Shown: positions 19,675 through 28,828 of the stretch, piece after piece | Layout of the letters: every line of letters starts with the position of its first letter | Numbering within the stretch: position 1 is the first letter of the stretch | DNA from: Micromonospora okii | GTDB lineage: Bacteria > Actinomycetota > Actinomycetes > Mycobacteriales > Micromonosporaceae | Direction of reading: 5' to 3' | NCBI RefSeq assembly: GCF_020884795.1 | Contig: NZ_BBZF01000014.1 | Location: 124,001-188,000, forward strand | Length of the DNA: 64,000 bases | The notes under the pieces: model-generated | Told to the model about the DNA's origin: nothing | The model's input: only the letters and a program-made list of their open reading frames with translations | Databases searched by the model: none | Position numbers and translations under genes: made by a program

Positions 19675-20676
19675 TCAGTCGTGGGGGGTGGCGAGGGCGG
19701 TGAGCTGGTCCGCGTACTCGATCTGGGCGGACCAGGTGGGGGGCCAGGCGGGCATGCCGTGGGCCGCGCCGACGAAGGCGCCGGCCAGGGCGGCGATGGA
19801 GTCGGAGTCACCGGCGGTGGTGGCGCCCCGGGCCAGCGCGGCGACCGGGTCGTCGGCGTGCCACAGCGCGCACAGCAGCGCCGTCGCCAGCGCCTCCTCG
19901 GCGATCCAACCCTCCCCGGTACGCCGGCACGGGTCACCGCCGTCGTCCGGGCGCGTCAGCGTGGCGGTGAGCCGGTCCAGGACGGCCAGGCACTCGTCCC
20001 AGCCGAGGGCGATGAACTCCTGCGGCGAGTCGACGCCGGGGCGCTGCCACAGGTCGCCGAGCCAGTCGGCCCGGTAGACCCGGCGCTGTTCCCGGGCCCG
20101 GTCGGTGAGCAGCCCCGGCAGTTCGGCCAGCTCCGCGCCCTCGCGCAGCAGGCGCACCGCGTACGCGGTCAGCTCGCTCGCGGCCAGCCCGGTCGGGTGG
20201 CCGTGGGTCAGGCCGGCCTGGAGCTGGGCGAGCCCGGCCAGGGTGTCGAGGTCGACGGGGAGCAGCCCGACCGGGGTGCCCCGCATGTTGGCGCCGCAGC
20301 CCTTCGAGTCGGCGACCGTCGCCTCCTGCCAACGCACCCCCCGCGACAGCTCGCCGCAGGCGCGCAGGCAGGTCATCCCGGGGGCGCGGTTGTTGTCCGG
20401 GCTGATCGCCCAGGCCAGGAAGCGCTGCCGCAGCAGCGGCTCGACCGCCTCCGGGGTCAGCGCGGGAGCCTCGTGCAGTGCCCAGCCGACCGCGAGGGCC
20501 ATCTGGGTGTCGTCGGTGACCAGCGCCGGGTCGCCCTCCAGCTCACGTGGGCCGGACGGACCGTAGCGGCGGTGGATCTCGGCGATGGTCAGGAACTCGG
20601 TCGGGCGGCCCAGCGCGTCACCGTAGGCGAGGCCGAAGAGCGAGCCGGAGGCCCGCCGGAGCGAGGAGTCGATCAT
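19675..20676 (-). CDS. ADP-ribosylglycohydrolase family protein
   Basis: Encodes 333 residues. The family removes ADP-ribose from modified proteins or nucleic acids or cleaves ADP-ribosylated small molecules, with two metal ions. The metal motifs are GLAYGDALG (15-23), TDDTQM (54-59) and, near the C-terminus, AGDSDSIAALAGAFVGA. All are intact, so it should be active. The start was set at the ATG at 20674-20676 (MIDSSLRRA), which fits the family N-terminus; a GTG 13 codons upstream is possible but adds arginine-rich sequence, and neither has a strong ribosome-binding site. No mono-ADP-ribosyltransferase is adjacent. Substrate unknown. Confidence 0.88.
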   Translation of the reverse strand: MIDSSLRRASGSLFGLAYGDALGRPTEFLTIAEIHRRYGPSGPRELEGDPALVTDDTQMALAVGWALHEAPALTPEAVEPLLRQRFLAWAISPDNNRAPGMTCLRACGELSRGVRWQEATVADSKGCGANMRGTPVGLLPVDLDTLAGLAQLQAGLTHGHPTGLAASELTAYAVRLLREGAELAELPGLLTDRAREQRRVYRADWLGDLWQRPGVDSPQEFIALGWDECLAVLDRLTATLTRPDDGGDPCRRTGEGWIAEEALATALLCALWHADDPVAALARGATTAGDSDSIAALAGAFVGAAHGMPAWPPTWSAQIEYADQLTALATPHD

Positions 20677-20820
20677 CCTGGCGATGATGCCCCGCCGGCG
20701 CAACCGCCGCCACACCAGCCGGGAACGCAGGCGGAAGCGGGCGGAAGCGGTCGCGCCGGGGCCGCCCGCCCGCCGGGAGGAGCAAAGGCGGAGCGGGCGG
20801 GCCGTGACCGGCGACCGCGA

Positions 20821-21052
20821 CGGACGGGCGGTCAGCCCGGCAGAGCAGGCGGACGGGCGGTCAGCCCGGCAGAGCAGGCGGACGGGCGGTCAGCCCGGCA
20901 GAGCAGGCGGACGGGCGGTCAGCCCGGCAGAGCAGGCGGACGGGCGGTCAGCCCGGCAGAGCAGGCGGACGGGCGGTCAGCCCGGCAGAGCAGGCGGACG
21001 GGCGGTCAGCCCGGCAGAGCAGGCGGACGGGCGGTCAGCCCGGCGAAGCGGG
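20821..21052. repeat. 29-bp tandem repeat array, 8 units
   Basis: Seven identical 29-bp units (CGGACGGGCGGTCAGCCCGG then CAGAGCAGG) run head to tail without spacers, followed by one variant unit and a partial one. It fills the 384-bp gap between the ADP-ribosylglycohydrolase start and the VOC gene end. Units contain GGGCGGTCAGCCC, a small dyad. No spacers, so it is a minisatellite and not CRISPR; the rest of the gap holds no gene I can support. Confidence 0.9.
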
Positions 21053-21060
21053 CGGACGGC

Positions 21061-21432
21061 TCAGTCCCAGCAGAGGCAGAACGGGTGGCCGACCGGGTCG
21101 GCGTAGACCCGGAAGCGCTCCTCGTCCTGGCTCGCGAGCCGCCGCGCGCCGATCGCCAGGGCCGCCTTCTCGGCCGCCTCGATGTCGGTGACGGTGACGT
21201 CGAGGTGGAACTGCTGGGGCCGCTCGGGGTCCGGCCAGGTCGGCGGGCGCAGGTCCGGCGCCTTCTGGAAGGCGAGCCGGGGCTGCCGCCCCGGCGGGCC
21301 GCCGAGCACCACCCATTCGTCGCCGTCGGAGTCGTCCTCCGACAGCGACAGGCCCAGCAGCTCGGCGTAGAACGCCGCGAGCGCGCGCGGGTCGGGGCAG
21401 TCGATCACAGTGGAGCGCAGTTGTCCGATCAT
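21061..21432 (-). CDS. VOC (glyoxalase-like) family protein
   Basis: Encodes 123 residues. This is a vicinal-oxygen-chelate fold protein: one pair of beta-alpha-beta-beta-beta modules, with LRSTVIDCPDPRALAAFYAE at the N-terminus, QQFHLDVTV in the middle and VYADPVGHPFCLC at the end, typical of the glyoxalase-like (bleomycin-resistance-like) group. Metal ligands are not certain; His in FHLD and the C-terminal region are candidates. Start at the ATG 21430-21432 (AGGA 7 nt upstream); an ATG three codons earlier is possible. Function unknown. It begins about 47 bp after the repeat at 21479 which follows the MetE-like gene. Confidence 0.85.
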   Translation of the reverse strand: MIGQLRSTVIDCPDPRALAAFYAELLGLSLSEDDSDGDEWVVLGGPPGRQPRLAFQKAPDLRPPTWPDPERPQQFHLDVTVTDIEAAEKAALAIGARRLASQDEERFRVYADPVGHPFCLCWD

Positions 21433-21478
21433 GCCGGTCATCCTGCCCACCCTGTACGACAGAAAACCCCATTCGGGG

Positions 21479-21531
21479 GTGAAAGGGGTGCCCTTCTCTA
21501 CGCCAGGCGTTAACAGGGGGCCCTTCCTTAC
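21479..21531 (+). repeat. ~53-bp double-palindrome repeat, copy 3
   Basis: GAAAGGGGTGCCCTTCTC and ACAGGGGGCCCTTCCTTA flank a spacer with GCGTTA. It aligns with copies at 7815 and 10395. On the minus strand its TAA is the stop codon of the MetE-like gene, so it both stops translation and can form the terminator hairpin. Confidence 0.8.
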
Positions 21532-22535
21532 CTGTCGTCGGCGAGGCGGCGGCCCGCGTCGCGGCACGCCGCGAGCACCGCCCGCGCGTACTGCCCGGTC
21601 GCCCCGGCGAGGCCGCAGGCGGGGGTGACCACCACCTGCTCGGCGAGCCGGCGGCGGGGGAAGCCGAGGCGGTCCCAGAGCTGACGTACCCGGTCGGCGA
21701 CCTCGGCGGAGGTCGGCGCGCGGCCGTCCGGTGGCGGGGTCGCCGGCGCGGCGCCGGCCAGCAGGCCGAGCCCGGCGTCGATCGCCTCGCCGAGCGGGTC
21801 CAGATCCCGCACCAGGCTCAGGTCGAGCGCGACCGCCGCCGCGCCGGTCGCGCGGATCAGCCCCAACGGGACGTCCGGGGCGCAGCAGTGCACCACGGTC
21901 GGCACCCCGACCGCCTCGACCACCGCGCGCAGCAGGGCCGCCGCGTCGGGCTCCGGCACAGGGCGGTACGTGCCGAAGCCGCTCTCGGTGGGCACCCGCC
22001 CCGCGAGCACGGCCGGCAGGGACGGCTCGTCGAGCTGGAGCAGCACCGTGGCGCGGGGCAGCCGGCGGGCGACGGCGGCGACGTGGGCGCGCAGCCCCTC
22101 GGCGAGGGAGCCGGTGAGGTCCCGCACCGCGCCGGGGTCGCGCAGCATCCGGCCGCCGAGGGGCAGGTCGAGGGAGGCGGCCAGGGTGTACGGGCCGGCG
22201 GCCTGCACCTTGACCGGCCCGGGGTACTCCTCGGCCTGCTCGGCGAGCTGGTCGAGGTCGCGTTCCATGAGGTCCCGCGCCCGGCGCAGGTCCCGCCCGG
22301 GGCGCGGGGCGACCCGCCAGCGGGCCGCGTACAGCTCGACGGGGAGCTCGACGAGCAGGCCGCCCGTGCGGCCGATCAGGTCGGCGCCGGGGCCGCGCGC
22401 CGGCAGCTCGGGAAGGTGGGGCAGGGCGGGCAGTTCCCCGAGGATCACCCGCTGCGCCTCGGCGACGTCGGTGCCGGGCAGCGAGCCGATGCCGGTCGCC
22501 GCGCCGGGCGGCCAGGGCCACGCGAGTTCTGTCAC
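21528..22535 (-). CDS. Cobalamin-independent methionine synthase C-domain protein (MetE-like)
   Basis: Encodes 335 residues. Only the C-terminal catalytic barrel of MetE is present. ATGIGSLPGTD near residue 12, LLQLDEPSLPA in the middle, VVHCCAPDVPL near 210 (His-x-Cys of the zinc site) and VVTPACGLAGAT near 305 (third zinc Cys) are all there, so the homocysteine-activating zinc site looks intact. The N-terminal folate-binding half of MetE is absent, so the methyl donor is not obvious. Similar stand-alone proteins lie beside ligA and mnmA in mycobacteria (Rv3015c, as I recall). The GTG start has no ribosome-binding site; TATACC 8 nt upstream may be a leaderless -10. Confidence 0.82.
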   Translation of the reverse strand: MTELAWPWPPGAATGIGSLPGTDVAEAQRVILGELPALPHLPELPARGPGADLIGRTGGLLVELPVELYAARWRVAPRPGRDLRRARDLMERDLDQLAEQAEEYPGPVKVQAAGPYTLAASLDLPLGGRMLRDPGAVRDLTGSLAEGLRAHVAAVARRLPRATVLLQLDEPSLPAVLAGRVPTESGFGTYRPVPEPDAAALLRAVVEAVGVPTVVHCCAPDVPLGLIRATGAAAVALDLSLVRDLDPLGEAIDAGLGLLAGAAPATPPPDGRAPTSAEVADRVRQLWDRLGFPRRRLAEQVVVTPACGLAGATGQYARAVLAACRDAGRRLADDR

Positions 22536-22589
22536 GGGCGAAGGGTATACGGGCCGCCGGGGCCGGGCGGCGGGGACGGGCCAGGACGA

Positions 22590-22670
22590 GGCGGAGAGGG
22601 ACCAGAGCGGCGGGACGGCCCGGAGCGGGTGGCGGAGAGGGACCAGGGCGGCGGGACGGCCCGGAGCGGG
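22590..22670. repeat. Two-copy 41-bp direct repeat
   Basis: GGCGGAGAGGGACCAGRGCG followed by GCGGGACGGCCCGGAGCGGG occurs at 22590 and again at 22631, differing at one base. It fills the gap between mnmA and the MetE-like gene. Confidence 0.75.
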
Positions 22671-22672
22671 CG

Positions 22673-23746
22673 TCAGGCGGCGATCGTGGCGGAGCCGAGG
22701 ACCGCGTCGCCGGTCGGGTCCGGCCGGTACGCCACCACGGCCTGGCCGGCGGCGACGCCGCGCACCGGGCGGCGCAGCTCGGCGCGCAGGGTGTCGCCGG
22801 TCAGCTCGACGGTGGCCGGCACCACGTCGCCGTGGGCGCGGAGCTGCACCTCGCACTCGATCGGCCCGGTCGGCGGCTCGCCGCCGGTCCAGACCGGACG
22901 CTCGGCGCGCACCGAGGAGACCTCCAGCGCCTCCGCCGGCCCGACGGTGACGGTGTTGGTCTTCGGGGTGATGGAGAGCACGTAGCGGGGCCGGCCGTCG
23001 GGGGCGGGGCGGTCCAGGTGCAGGCCGCGCCGCTGCCCCACCGTGTACGCGTACGCGCCGTTGTGGCTGCCGACCACCGCGCCGGTGAGCGCGTCGACCA
23101 CGTCGCCGGGGGCCTCGCCGAGCCGCCCGGCGAGGAAGCCCCGGGTGTCGCCGTCGGCGATGAAGCAGATGTCGTGCGAGTCCGGCTTGTCGGCCACGGC
23201 CAGCCCGCGCCGGGCCGCCTCCTCGCGGACCTGCGCCTTCGTCGAGTCGCCGAGCGGGAAGATCGACCGGTCGAGCTGGGCGCGGGTCAGCACCGCGAGG
23301 ACGTACGACTGGTCCTTCGCCGCGTCGACGCTGCGGCGCAGCAGGCCGTCGGGGCCGAGGCGGGCGTGGTGGCCGGTGACCACCGCGTCGAAGCCCAGGG
23401 CCACGGCCCGGTCCAGCACCGCCGCGAACTTGATCTTCTCGTTGCAGCGCAGGCAGGGATTCGGGGTACGGCCGGCCGCGTACTCGGCCACGAAGTCGTC
23501 GACCACGTCGGCGTGGAACCGGTCCGCCATGTCCCACACGTAGAAGGGGATGCCGAGCACGTCGGCGGCCCGCCGGGCGTCCCGGGAGTCCTCCAGCGTG
23601 CAGCACCCGCGCGCCCCGGTGCGGTACGTCTGCGGATTGCGGGCCAGCGCCAGGTGCACGCCGGTGACGTCGTGCCCGGCCTCCACCGCCCGCGCCGCCG
23701 CCACGGCCGAGTCCACCCCGCCCGACATGGCCGCCAGAACCCTCAC
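22673..23746 (-). CDS. mnmA: tRNA-specific 2-thiouridylase MnmA
   Basis: Encodes 357 residues. It thiolates U34 of tRNA Lys/Glu/Gln using ATP and a relayed sulfur. The PP-loop SGGVDS is at 8-13, Cys98 and Cys101 in NPCLRCNEK, and the second catalytic Cys in [10 protein letters not shown] (about 193). The central and C-terminal beta-barrel domains ([24 protein letters not shown]) are complete. It lies 88 bp after iscS on the same strand; IscS is the sulfur donor for this reaction, so the gene pair makes sense. Cytoplasmic. Confidence 0.97.
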   Translation of the reverse strand: MRVLAAMSGGVDSAVAAARAVEAGHDVTGVHLALARNPQTYRTGARGCCTLEDSRDARRAADVLGIPFYVWDMADRFHADVVDDFVAEYAAGRTPNPCLRCNEKIKFAAVLDRAVALGFDAVVTGHHARLGPDGLLRRSVDAAKDQSYVLAVLTRAQLDRSIFPLGDSTKAQVREEAARRGLAVADKPDSHDICFIADGDTRGFLAGRLGEAPGDVVDALTGAVVGSHNGAYAYTVGQRRGLHLDRPAPDGRPRYVLSITPKTNTVTVGPAEALEVSSVRAERPVWTGGEPPTGPIECEVQLRAHGDVVPATVELTGDTLRAELRRPVRGVAAGQAVVAYRPDPTGDAVLGSATIAA

Positions 23747-23834
23747 CCCGTCACGCTCCCTTCCCGCCCGAGCCTACCGGCCCGCGCCGGCCCGCCGTCG
23801 ATCGCGCGACCGTGGGCAGGGTCATGGCCGGCGG

Positions 23835-25010
23835 TCAGCGGGGGGCGCGGAGGGCGGCGGCGCGGCGGGCGCGGTCGACCGCCGTCGGCAGGGCGGCGAT
23901 CAGGGCGTCGACGTCGGCCTGGGTGCTGGTGTAGCCGAGGGTGAAGCGCAGCGAGGAGCGGGCGCGGTCGTCGTCGGCGCCCATCGCGATCAGCACGTGC
24001 GAGGGCTGGGCCACCCCGGCCGAGCAGGCCGAGCCCGTCGAGCAGGCGATGCCCCGGGCGTCGAGCAGCAGCAGCAGCGCGTCGCCCTCGCAGCCGGGGA
24101 AGGAGAAGTGCGCGTTGCCGGGGAGGCGGTCGACGGGGTCGCCGTTGAAGACCACCTCGGGCACGGCGTGCCGCACCCGCCGTACGAGGTCGTCGCGGAG
24201 GGCGGCGACCCGGGCCGCGTACTCCTGCTGGCCCTTCACGGCCGCCTCCACCGCGACCGCGAAGGCGACGATGCCGGCGGTGTCGAGCGTGCCGGAGCGG
24301 ACGTCGCGCTCCTGGCCGCCGCCGTGCAGCAGCGGGGTGGCCGCGACGTCCCGGGCGAGCAGCAGGGCGCCCACCCCCACGGGCCCGCCCAGCTTGTGGC
24401 CGGTGACCGTCAGCGCGGAGACCCCGCTGGCGGCGAAGTCGACCGGCACCTGGCCGACCGCCTGGACCGCGTCGGTGTGGAACGGCACGCCGTGCTCGGC
24501 GGCGACGGCGGCCAGCGCGGCCACCGGCTGGAGGCTGCCCACCTCGTTGTTGGCCCACATCGCGGTGACCACCGCGACCGCGTCGCCGTGCGCGGCCAGC
24601 TCGGCGCGCAGCGCCTCCGGGTCGAGCCGGCCGGCGGCGTCCACCGGCAGCCAGCCCACCCCGGCGCCCTCGTGCTCGGCCAGCCAGTCCACCGTGTCGA
24701 GGACGGCGTGGTGCTCGACGGCGCTGGAGACCACCCGACGCCGGGCCGGCGAGGCGGCCCGGCGGGCCCAGAAGATGCCCTTGACCGCCAGGTTGTCGCT
24801 CTCCGTGCCCCCGCCGGTGAAGATCACCTCGGAGGGGCGGGCGCCCAGGACGGCGGCCACCCGCTCGCGGGACTCCTCGACCCGACGCCGGGCACGGCGG
24901 CCGGCCGCGTGCAGTGACGACGCGTTGCCGACCTCGCGTGCGGTGGCCGTGTACGCCTCCAGTGCCTCGTCGAGCATCGGAGTCGTCGCGGCGTGATCCA
25001 GGTATGCCAT
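23835..25010 (-). CDS. iscS: Cysteine desulfurase (NifS/IscS class)
   Basis: Encodes 391 residues. A PLP enzyme that takes sulfur from cysteine for tRNA thiolation and Fe-S clusters. [10 protein letters not shown] (3-12), TGGGTESDN (about 73), the PLP lysine in [10 protein letters not shown] (about 203) and the persulfide Cys in STGSACSAG (about 326) are present. The long-loop type around the active Cys places it in the IscS rather than SufS class. The start ATG has no ribosome-binding site and follows a TAGTCT box by 7 nt. It is upstream of mnmA, with which it likely forms a transcription unit. Confidence 0.95.
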   Translation of the reverse strand: MAYLDHAATTPMLDEALEAYTATAREVGNASSLHAAGRRARRRVEESRERVAAVLGARPSEVIFTGGGTESDNLAVKGIFWARRAASPARRRVVSSAVEHHAVLDTVDWLAEHEGAGVGWLPVDAAGRLDPEALRAELAAHGDAVAVVTAMWANNEVGSLQPVAALAAVAAEHGVPFHTDAVQAVGQVPVDFAASGVSALTVTGHKLGGPVGVGALLLARDVAATPLLHGGGQERDVRSGTLDTAGIVAFAVAVEAAVKGQQEYAARVAALRDDLVRRVRHAVPEVVFNGDPVDRLPGNAHFSFPGCEGDALLLLLDARGIACSTGSACSAGVAQPSHVLIAMGADDDRARSSLRFTLGYTSTQADVDALIAALPTAVDRARRAAALRAPR

Positions 25011-25017
25011 TCCGTTC

Positions 25018-25023
25018 AGACTA
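25018..25023 (-). promoter_or_regulatory. Leaderless -10 box of iscS
   Basis: TAGTCT on the minus strand, 7 nt before the iscS ATG, matching TANNNT. No clear -35. Confidence 0.45.
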
Positions 25024-25175
25024 CTGACCGGGGCGCCGGAAGGACGACGCCGGAGGGGGCCCGCGCCCCGGGCGGGAGGGCCCCGCCGACGACTGCGCCC
25101 CGCGCGGGGCGAATTTCCCGGCCGTCGCGGGGTACTACGAGGGATGACCGATCGCCCCGAGGGGCACCCTGACGG

Positions 25176-25218
25176 GCTGATCGGCGGGCCGGCTCAGCTC
25201 CCCGGCCCGCCGATCAGC
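25176..25218 (-). terminator. 17-bp hairpin after the etf operon
   Basis: GCTGATCGGCGGGCCGG (25176-25192) is perfectly inverted at 25202-25218 with a 9-nt loop, 38 bp past the etfA stop. No T-run follows, as is common in high-GC genomes. Confidence 0.7.
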
Positions 25219-25255
25219 TCCCCTCTTTCCGGGCGCGCCCGGACAGAGGGCGGCG

Positions 25256-26215
25256 TCACCTGCGCTTGCGGATCTCCTCGGCGGCCTGCGGGACGATCTT
25301 GAAGAGGTCGCCCACCACGCCGAAGTCGGCCAGCTCGAAGATCGGGGCCTCGCCGTCCTTGTTCACGGCGACGATGGTCTTCGAGGTCTGCATGCCGGCC
25401 CGGTGCTGGATCGCGCCGGAGATGCCCAGCGCGACGTAGAGCTGCGGGGAGACCGTCTTGCCGGTCTGCCCGACCTGGAACTGGTGCGGGTAGAAGCCGG
25501 AGTCGACGGCCGCGCGGGACGCGCCCACGGCGCCGCCGAGCAGGTCGGCCAGCTCCTCGACCAGCTTGAAGTTGTCGGCGTTGCCGACGCCCCGGCCGCC
25601 GGAGACGACCACGGACGCCTCGGTCAGCTCGGGGCGCGAGCCCTTCTGCTCGGCAACCCGGTCGACCACCTTCGCCAGCTTGTCGGCGTCGCCCACCGTC
25701 ACGGTGAGCTGCTCGACGACGGGGGTGGCGGCGGCGGGCGCCGGGGTGACCGAGTTCGGCCGGACGGTGACCAGCGGCAGGCCCCGGGTGACCTTGGACT
25801 TGACGATGGCGGAGCCGGCGAAGACGACCTGGGTGGCGGTGCCGTCGGCGTCGAGGCCGACGACGTCGGTCAGGATGCCGTTGTCCAGCTTGACCGCCAG
25901 GCGGGCCGCGATCTCCTTGCCCTCCTGGGCGGAGGCGAGCAGCACGGCGGCCGGCTGCACCCGGCGCACCAGCTCGGCCAGCACGGTGGCCTTCGGGGCC
26001 ACCAGGTAGCCGTCGATCTCCTCGCTCTCGGCGGCGTAGATCTTCTCCGCGCCGTACTCGCCCAGCTTGGCGCTCAGCGCCTCGGCGGCACCGGGGCCAC
26101 CGAGCACGACCGCGCTCGGCGTGCCCAGCTCGCGGGCGAGGGTGAGCATCTCGCACGTGACCTTCTTGACGCCGAACTCGCGGGTGGCTTCGACGACGAC
26201 GAGAACCTCAGACAT
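25256..26215 (-). CDS. etfA: Electron transfer flavoprotein alpha subunit
   Basis: Encodes 319 residues (FixB). EtfAB carries electrons from acyl-CoA and other dehydrogenases to the respiratory chain. The C-terminal FAD domain carries [28 protein letters not shown] (read as two parts: [14 protein letters not shown] and [14 protein letters not shown]) and [12 protein letters not shown], all diagnostic. The N-terminal domain [15 protein letters not shown] is as usual. Start set at the ATG 26213-26215 with GAGGGG upstream, 11 bp after the etfB stop. Normal length. Two-gene operon etfB-etfA, ending at the hairpin at 25176. Confidence 0.96.
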   Translation of the reverse strand: MSEVLVVVEATREFGVKKVTCEMLTLARELGTPSAVVLGGPGAAEALSAKLGEYGAEKIYAAESEEIDGYLVAPKATVLAELVRRVQPAAVLLASAQEGKEIAARLAVKLDNGILTDVVGLDADGTATQVVFAGSAIVKSKVTRGLPLVTVRPNSVTPAPAAATPVVEQLTVTVGDADKLAKVVDRVAEQKGSRPELTEASVVVSGGRGVGNADNFKLVEELADLLGGAVGASRAAVDSGFYPHQFQVGQTGKTVSPQLYVALGISGAIQHRAGMQTSKTIVAVNKDGEAPIFELADFGVVGDLFKIVPQAAEEIRKRR

Positions 26216-26226
26216 GTCCAGACCCC

Positions 26227-27006
26227 TCACACGAACTTCTCGGTGGCGAGGAACTCGACGAGCTGCGCGCCGCCGGAGCCCTCGTCGGTGACCTTCGCGC
26301 CGCCGGAGCGCGGCGGGCGCTTGCTGTGCTCCAGCACGGCGCTGGTGGCGCCGTCGAGGCCCACCTCGGCCGGGGCGACGCCGAGGTCGGCCAGGGAGAG
26401 GGTCTGCACCGGCTTCTTCTTGGCGGCCATGATGCCCTTGAACGACGGGTAGCGCGGCTCGTTGATGGTGTCCCAGACGGAGACGACGGCGGGGGTCGAG
26501 GCGGTGACCACCTCGTAGCCCTCCTCGGTCTGCCGCTCGACGGTCAGGGTGGCCCCGTCGACGGTGAGCTTGCGCGCGCCGGTCAGCGCGGCGACGCCCA
26601 GCCGCTCGGCGATCATGTGGGGGATGACCTGGACCCGGCCGTCGGTGGACTCGGCGCCGCAGAGCACCAGGTCGGCGTTGAGGTTGTTCAGCGCGGCGGC
26701 GAGCACCTTCGAGGTCGCCACGGCGCAGGAGCCGTGCAGGGCGTCGTCCACGACGTGGACCGCCTTGTCGGGGCCCATGGAGAGCGCCTTGCGGATCGAC
26801 TCGGTCGCCCGGTCCGGACCCATGGTCAGGACGGTCACCTCGCCGCCGTGCGCCTCCTTGATCTTCAACGCCTCCTCGATGGCGTACTCGTCCATCTCGT
26901 TGATGACGTTGTTCGCCGAACCGCGGTCGATGGTGTTGTCGTCAGAACGCAGGTTGCGGTCCGCGCCCGAATCGGGCACCTGCTTGACGAGTACGACGAT
27001 GTTCAT
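26227..27006 (-). CDS. etfB: Electron transfer flavoprotein beta subunit
   Basis: Encodes 259 residues (FixA). The AMP-binding subunit of the EtfAB dimer: NIVVLVKQVPDSGADRN at the start, NVINEMDEYAIEEALKIKE, VLTMGPDRATESIRKAL and LVLCGAESTDG follow the family closely. AGGAGGGG lies about 13 nt upstream of the ATG, a little far for a ribosome-binding site. First gene of the etf operon. The 183 bp upstream of it, before the unknown gene at 27190, shows no gene and probably holds the promoter. Confidence 0.96.
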   Translation of the reverse strand: MNIVVLVKQVPDSGADRNLRSDDNTIDRGSANNVINEMDEYAIEEALKIKEAHGGEVTVLTMGPDRATESIRKALSMGPDKAVHVVDDALHGSCAVATSKVLAAALNNLNADLVLCGAESTDGRVQVIPHMIAERLGVAALTGARKLTVDGATLTVERQTEEGYEVVTASTPAVVSVWDTINEPRYPSFKGIMAAKKKPVQTLSLADLGVAPAEVGLDGATSAVLEHSKRPPRSGGAKVTDEGSGGAQLVEFLATEKFV

Positions 27007-27189
27007 CGCGCTTCGACGACCCCTCCTGTTGGTGTTGCGATTGCTCGCCCGGTCACGGGCGCAGCCTCGCGCGTCGGTGACGCCCGGTCAACCGCGGGCT
27101 GTTGTGCACTTGCCCACGGGGCAATGTTACCCACAAGTAGCTTTGGCTCCCGGGAGGGTCAGAGTGACACAGCTCACCGGGACGACGGG

Positions 27190-27594
27190 TCACTCCCCGC
27201 CCAGCGCCTCCCGGATCCGGTCGATCGCCGCCGCCTCGGCCGGCGCCACCCCCCGGTGCGCGCGGGCCACCTCGTCCGCGGCGGCCAGCACCAGCGACCG
27301 GTACGCCGCCACGTCCCCCGGCGAGACCTCCCGGAGGATCTCCACCGCCCGGCCCAGCGCCGGCAGCACCGTCGACTCGATCTCCAGCGTCGAGTCGCCG
27401 GGCAGCTCCGGCAGCGGGCCGGTGGTCAGCGCCTCGCGCACCGGGCCGCGCGCCCGCGCCAGCACCCCGGACGCCGCGAAGCTCTCCCGCAGCAGCGGGA
27501 GCATCCCGGGGTCGGCGTTCGCCACCAGGGCCACCGCGCCGAACGCGCCGGTCTTCAGGGTGAGCCGCTCGTCGTCCGTCAGTCCCCGTCCCAT
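27190..27594 (-). CDS. Small helical protein of unknown function
   Basis: Encodes 134 residues, predicted all-helical (LTLKTGAFGAVALVANADPG at about 11-30, then a chain of charged helices). No recognisable motif, signal or membrane helix. A GTG two codons upstream would overlap the GNAT stop as GTGA, suggesting translational coupling to the acetyltransferase gene; the ATG used here and that GTG are equally likely. Co-transcription with the GNAT gene is likely. Confidence 0.65.
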   Translation of the reverse strand: MGRGLTDDERLTLKTGAFGAVALVANADPGMLPLLRESFAASGVLARARGPVREALTTGPLPELPGDSTLEIESTVLPALGRAVEILREVSPGDVAAYRSLVLAAADEVARAHRGVAPAEAAAIDRIREALGGE

Positions 27595-27596
27595 GG

Positions 27597-28394
27597 TCAC
27601 GGAGTGTAGATGTAGGGCGTGGTGGTGGTGACCGCGACGAGCCCGAGTCGTTCCAGGATCGGGCGGCTGTCCGGGGAGCAGTCCACCTGGACCAGCGTCA
27701 GGCCCCGCTGCTGGGCCAGCCGCGCCCGGTACCCCACCAGCGCCCGGTAGATGCCCCGGCCCCGCCACTCGGGCAGGGTGGCGCCGCCCCAGAAGCTGGC
27801 GAAGCCGGTGCCGCGCAGGTAGCGGACCCAGCCGGCGCAGACCACCGTCTCCCCTGCCTCGGCCACCACGATGGTGATCGACTGCGGGTCGGCCTCGATC
27901 TCCTTGAGCAGCCCGGGCACCAGGTGACTCCGGTCGACCCCCCAGACCTTCCGCTCCAGCTCGGCGATCCGTTCCAGGTCGGCGCGGGCGGTGACCTCGC
28001 GGAGCCGTACCCCGTCGGGCAGCACCGGGACGGCGCCGGCCAGCGCCGCGACCGGGCCGACGACCACCGTCTCCTGGCCCTCCGGCTCGAACCCGGCGGC
28101 ACGCAGCCGATCCGCCAGGTCGGCCGGCTCGTCGTGGCCGTTGAGCTTCCACTCCACCGCCTCGCCCCGCTCCCGGAAGAACGCCACCTGCCGGGCGATC
28201 AGCTCGTCCAGCTCCGCCCCGGCCAGCCCGCCCAGGTTCCGGTACGTCAGGAAGCCGCGGTGGTCGAGCCCGAGCACGCGCACCAGCGGGCCGTCGCGCT
28301 CGACGGTCACGCCGGCCGGCAGCGGGTCGGGGATCTCCGGGCGGAGCTGGGCATCGTACGCCTCGCGCAGGGTCGTCACATCAAGATCGGTCAT
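27597..28394 (-). CDS. GNAT family N-acetyltransferase
   Basis: Encodes 265 residues. The acetyl-CoA-binding loop is in the C-terminal half, LPEWRGRGIYRALVGYRARLA (R-G-R-G-I/Y form of Q/RxxGxG), with the beta strands LTLVQVDCSP and the usual terminal strand TTTTPYIYTP. The N-terminal 130 residues contain an extra region (DHRGFLTYRNLGGL, AVEWKLNGHDEPADL) not part of the core fold. Substrate unknown. The gene overlaps or abuts the next small gene, forming a two-gene unit. Confidence 0.82.
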   Translation of the reverse strand: MTDLDVTTLREAYDAQLRPEIPDPLPAGVTVERDGPLVRVLGLDHRGFLTYRNLGGLAGAELDELIARQVAFFRERGEAVEWKLNGHDEPADLADRLRAAGFEPEGQETVVVGPVAALAGAVPVLPDGVRLREVTARADLERIAELERKVWGVDRSHLVPGLLKEIEADPQSITIVVAEAGETVVCAGWVRYLRGTGFASFWGGATLPEWRGRGIYRALVGYRARLAQQRGLTLVQVDCSPDSRPILERLGLVAVTTTTPYIYTP

Positions 28395-28405
28395 CGGTCC
28401 AGGCT

Positions 28406-28828
28406 ATGCCCGGAGCCAAGCGGATAATCGGGGTCGTGTGGGAGTCGGTGCGGCGGTGGTTCGACCCGCGGGAGCTGCGGTCGGTGGGCGACCCGCCCGA
28501 CTACCGCTTCTCCCTGGCCAACGAGCGGACGTTCCTGGCCTGGCTGCGCACCGGGCTGGCGCTGGTCGGCGGCGGGCTGGCCGTCGCCCAGTTCCTGCCG
28601 CCGCTGCCGCTGCGGCACCTGCGGGAGGCGATCGCCGTCGCGCTGCTGCTGCTCGGCGGGGTCGTGGCGGTGCGGGCCGTGGACCACTGGGCCCGCACCG
28701 AGCGGGCCATCCGGCTCGGCGAGGAGCTGCCCGCCTCCCGCTTCCCGGCCGTGCTCGCCCTCGTCGTGGGGCTGGGCGCGCTGCTGCTGGTGGTGGCCGT
28801 GCTGGCGGGCGGGGTCGGGAGCCGGTGA
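28406..28828 (+). CDS. DUF202 (YidH-like) membrane protein
   Basis: Encodes 140 residues with three hydrophobic helices. FSLANERTFLAWLRTGLAL (about 35-53) is the DUF202/YidH signature. Such proteins are inner-membrane proteins of unknown function. The gene overlaps the next DUF202 gene by GTGA. A GTG 10 codons into the frame could also be the start. Function not assigned. Confidence 0.82.
   Translation: MPGAKRIIGVVWESVRRWFDPRELRSVGDPPDYRFSLANERTFLAWLRTGLALVGGGLAVAQFLPPLPLRHLREAIAVALLLLGGVVAVRAVDHWARTERAIRLGEELPASRFPAVLALVVGLGALLLVVAVLAGGVGSR

Noticed and set aside
20821..21052. CRISPR array
   Set aside because: Repeat units touch each other without spacers, and no cas genes are seen.
20684..21106. 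Open frames translating the 29-bp array as a repetitive peptide
   Set aside because: They arise only because the 29-bp unit has no stop in any frame; no ribosome-binding site or codon bias supports them.
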